From positions 22,742,154 to 22,806,153 of the forward strand of contig OV277874.1 in NCBI GenBank assembly GCA_922989275.2: a stretch of 64,000 nt of DNA, read 5' to 3'. How positions within the stretch are numbered: the first letter of the stretch is position 1; every line of letters begins with the position of its first letter. This DNA comes from Gari tellinella. Lineage: Eukaryota; Mollusca; Bivalvia; Cardiida; Psammobiidae. Under the pieces are notes generated by a model. The model saw only the letters and a list, made by a program, of their open reading frames with translations. It was not told the DNA's origin and did no database searches. This document shows positions 63,736 to 64,000 of the stretch, piece by piece. A program made the translations under genes and the position numbers.

Positions 63736-64000
63736 AATGGTAATATGCTAGTGAGAAATCTGCTATCGAAACCAACCCCAAACCATTTGCCGTAAAAGGC
63801 TGACACGTCGCAGCTTAAAGCACGGAGGAGAAATAACCGAAAATGCATTCTCTCTTTTATTAATGAACCCGCCTACCGAACATGCTAATTATTAATGTCA
63901 AGAGTCACAAAAACGCAAAAGGGTGAATTGTAATTTATAAAACAGTTAAACATTAAAATTTGAATACATTTTAATGAGATTGTCAAGGATTTATGCCAAT

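Overview
The window is eukaryotic nuclear DNA, most likely from a bivalve mollusc. The organism call is an inference from repeat types: a tRNA-derived SINE of the kind common in clams, a pearl/Helitron-like element with a CCGT/ACGG microsatellite and core repeats of about 152 bp rich in TGACCTTGACC, and many hairpin-containing miniature transposons. I found no supportable host protein-coding gene. The DNA is AT-rich and is essentially a multi-layered transposon graveyard with some young insertions.

Layout. 0-10 kb: hairpin miniature elements (families named A-N here), a duplicated foldback unit (1.97-3.08 kb), nested elements at 4.6-5.2 and 7.9-8.3 kb, and an 840-bp TA-flanked non-autonomous element (8.69-9.53 kb). 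10.9-13.6 kb: a pearl/Helitron-like element with a tandem core array. 13.9-15.6 kb: nested elements. 17.5-20.6 kb: a minus-strand non-LTR retrotransposon with ORF1, then ORF2 in the same frame after one UAG; ORF2 is cut off inside the reverse transcriptase at a family A terminus. 22.4-24.0 kb: a tandem array of family C. 24.2-24.5 kb: a SINE with 14-bp target duplications. 26.7-34.7 kb: mixed miniature elements. 34.75-36.65 kb: the 3' part of an L2/CR1-like LINE. 36.7-57 kb: the densest miniature-element region, including a duplicated locus (41.2-42.4 kb) whose two copies carry different families at the same TTAA. 57.4-58.3 kb: a Tc1-like transposase relic. 59-64 kb: a LINE 3'-end fragment, hairpins, nested elements and a 1.06-kb TTAA element containing a tRNA-like segment.

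Main result. Families A and C (TA flanks, Tc1/mariner-like ends), J (TA flanks), and B, D and E (TTAA flanks, piggyBac-like ends) have different termini. All carry a central palindrome with one layout: CAG, 13 bases, CAGA, apex, then the reverse complement. A, B and C are nearly identical over most of it. Together with the family difference at homologous TTAA sites and repeated loss of the palindrome apex, this suggests that the hairpin is an exchangeable module shared between transposon superfamilies.

Limits: everything was read by eye. Boundaries of clean copies are good to a few bases; those of relics are approximate. Family letters are local labels, not database names.
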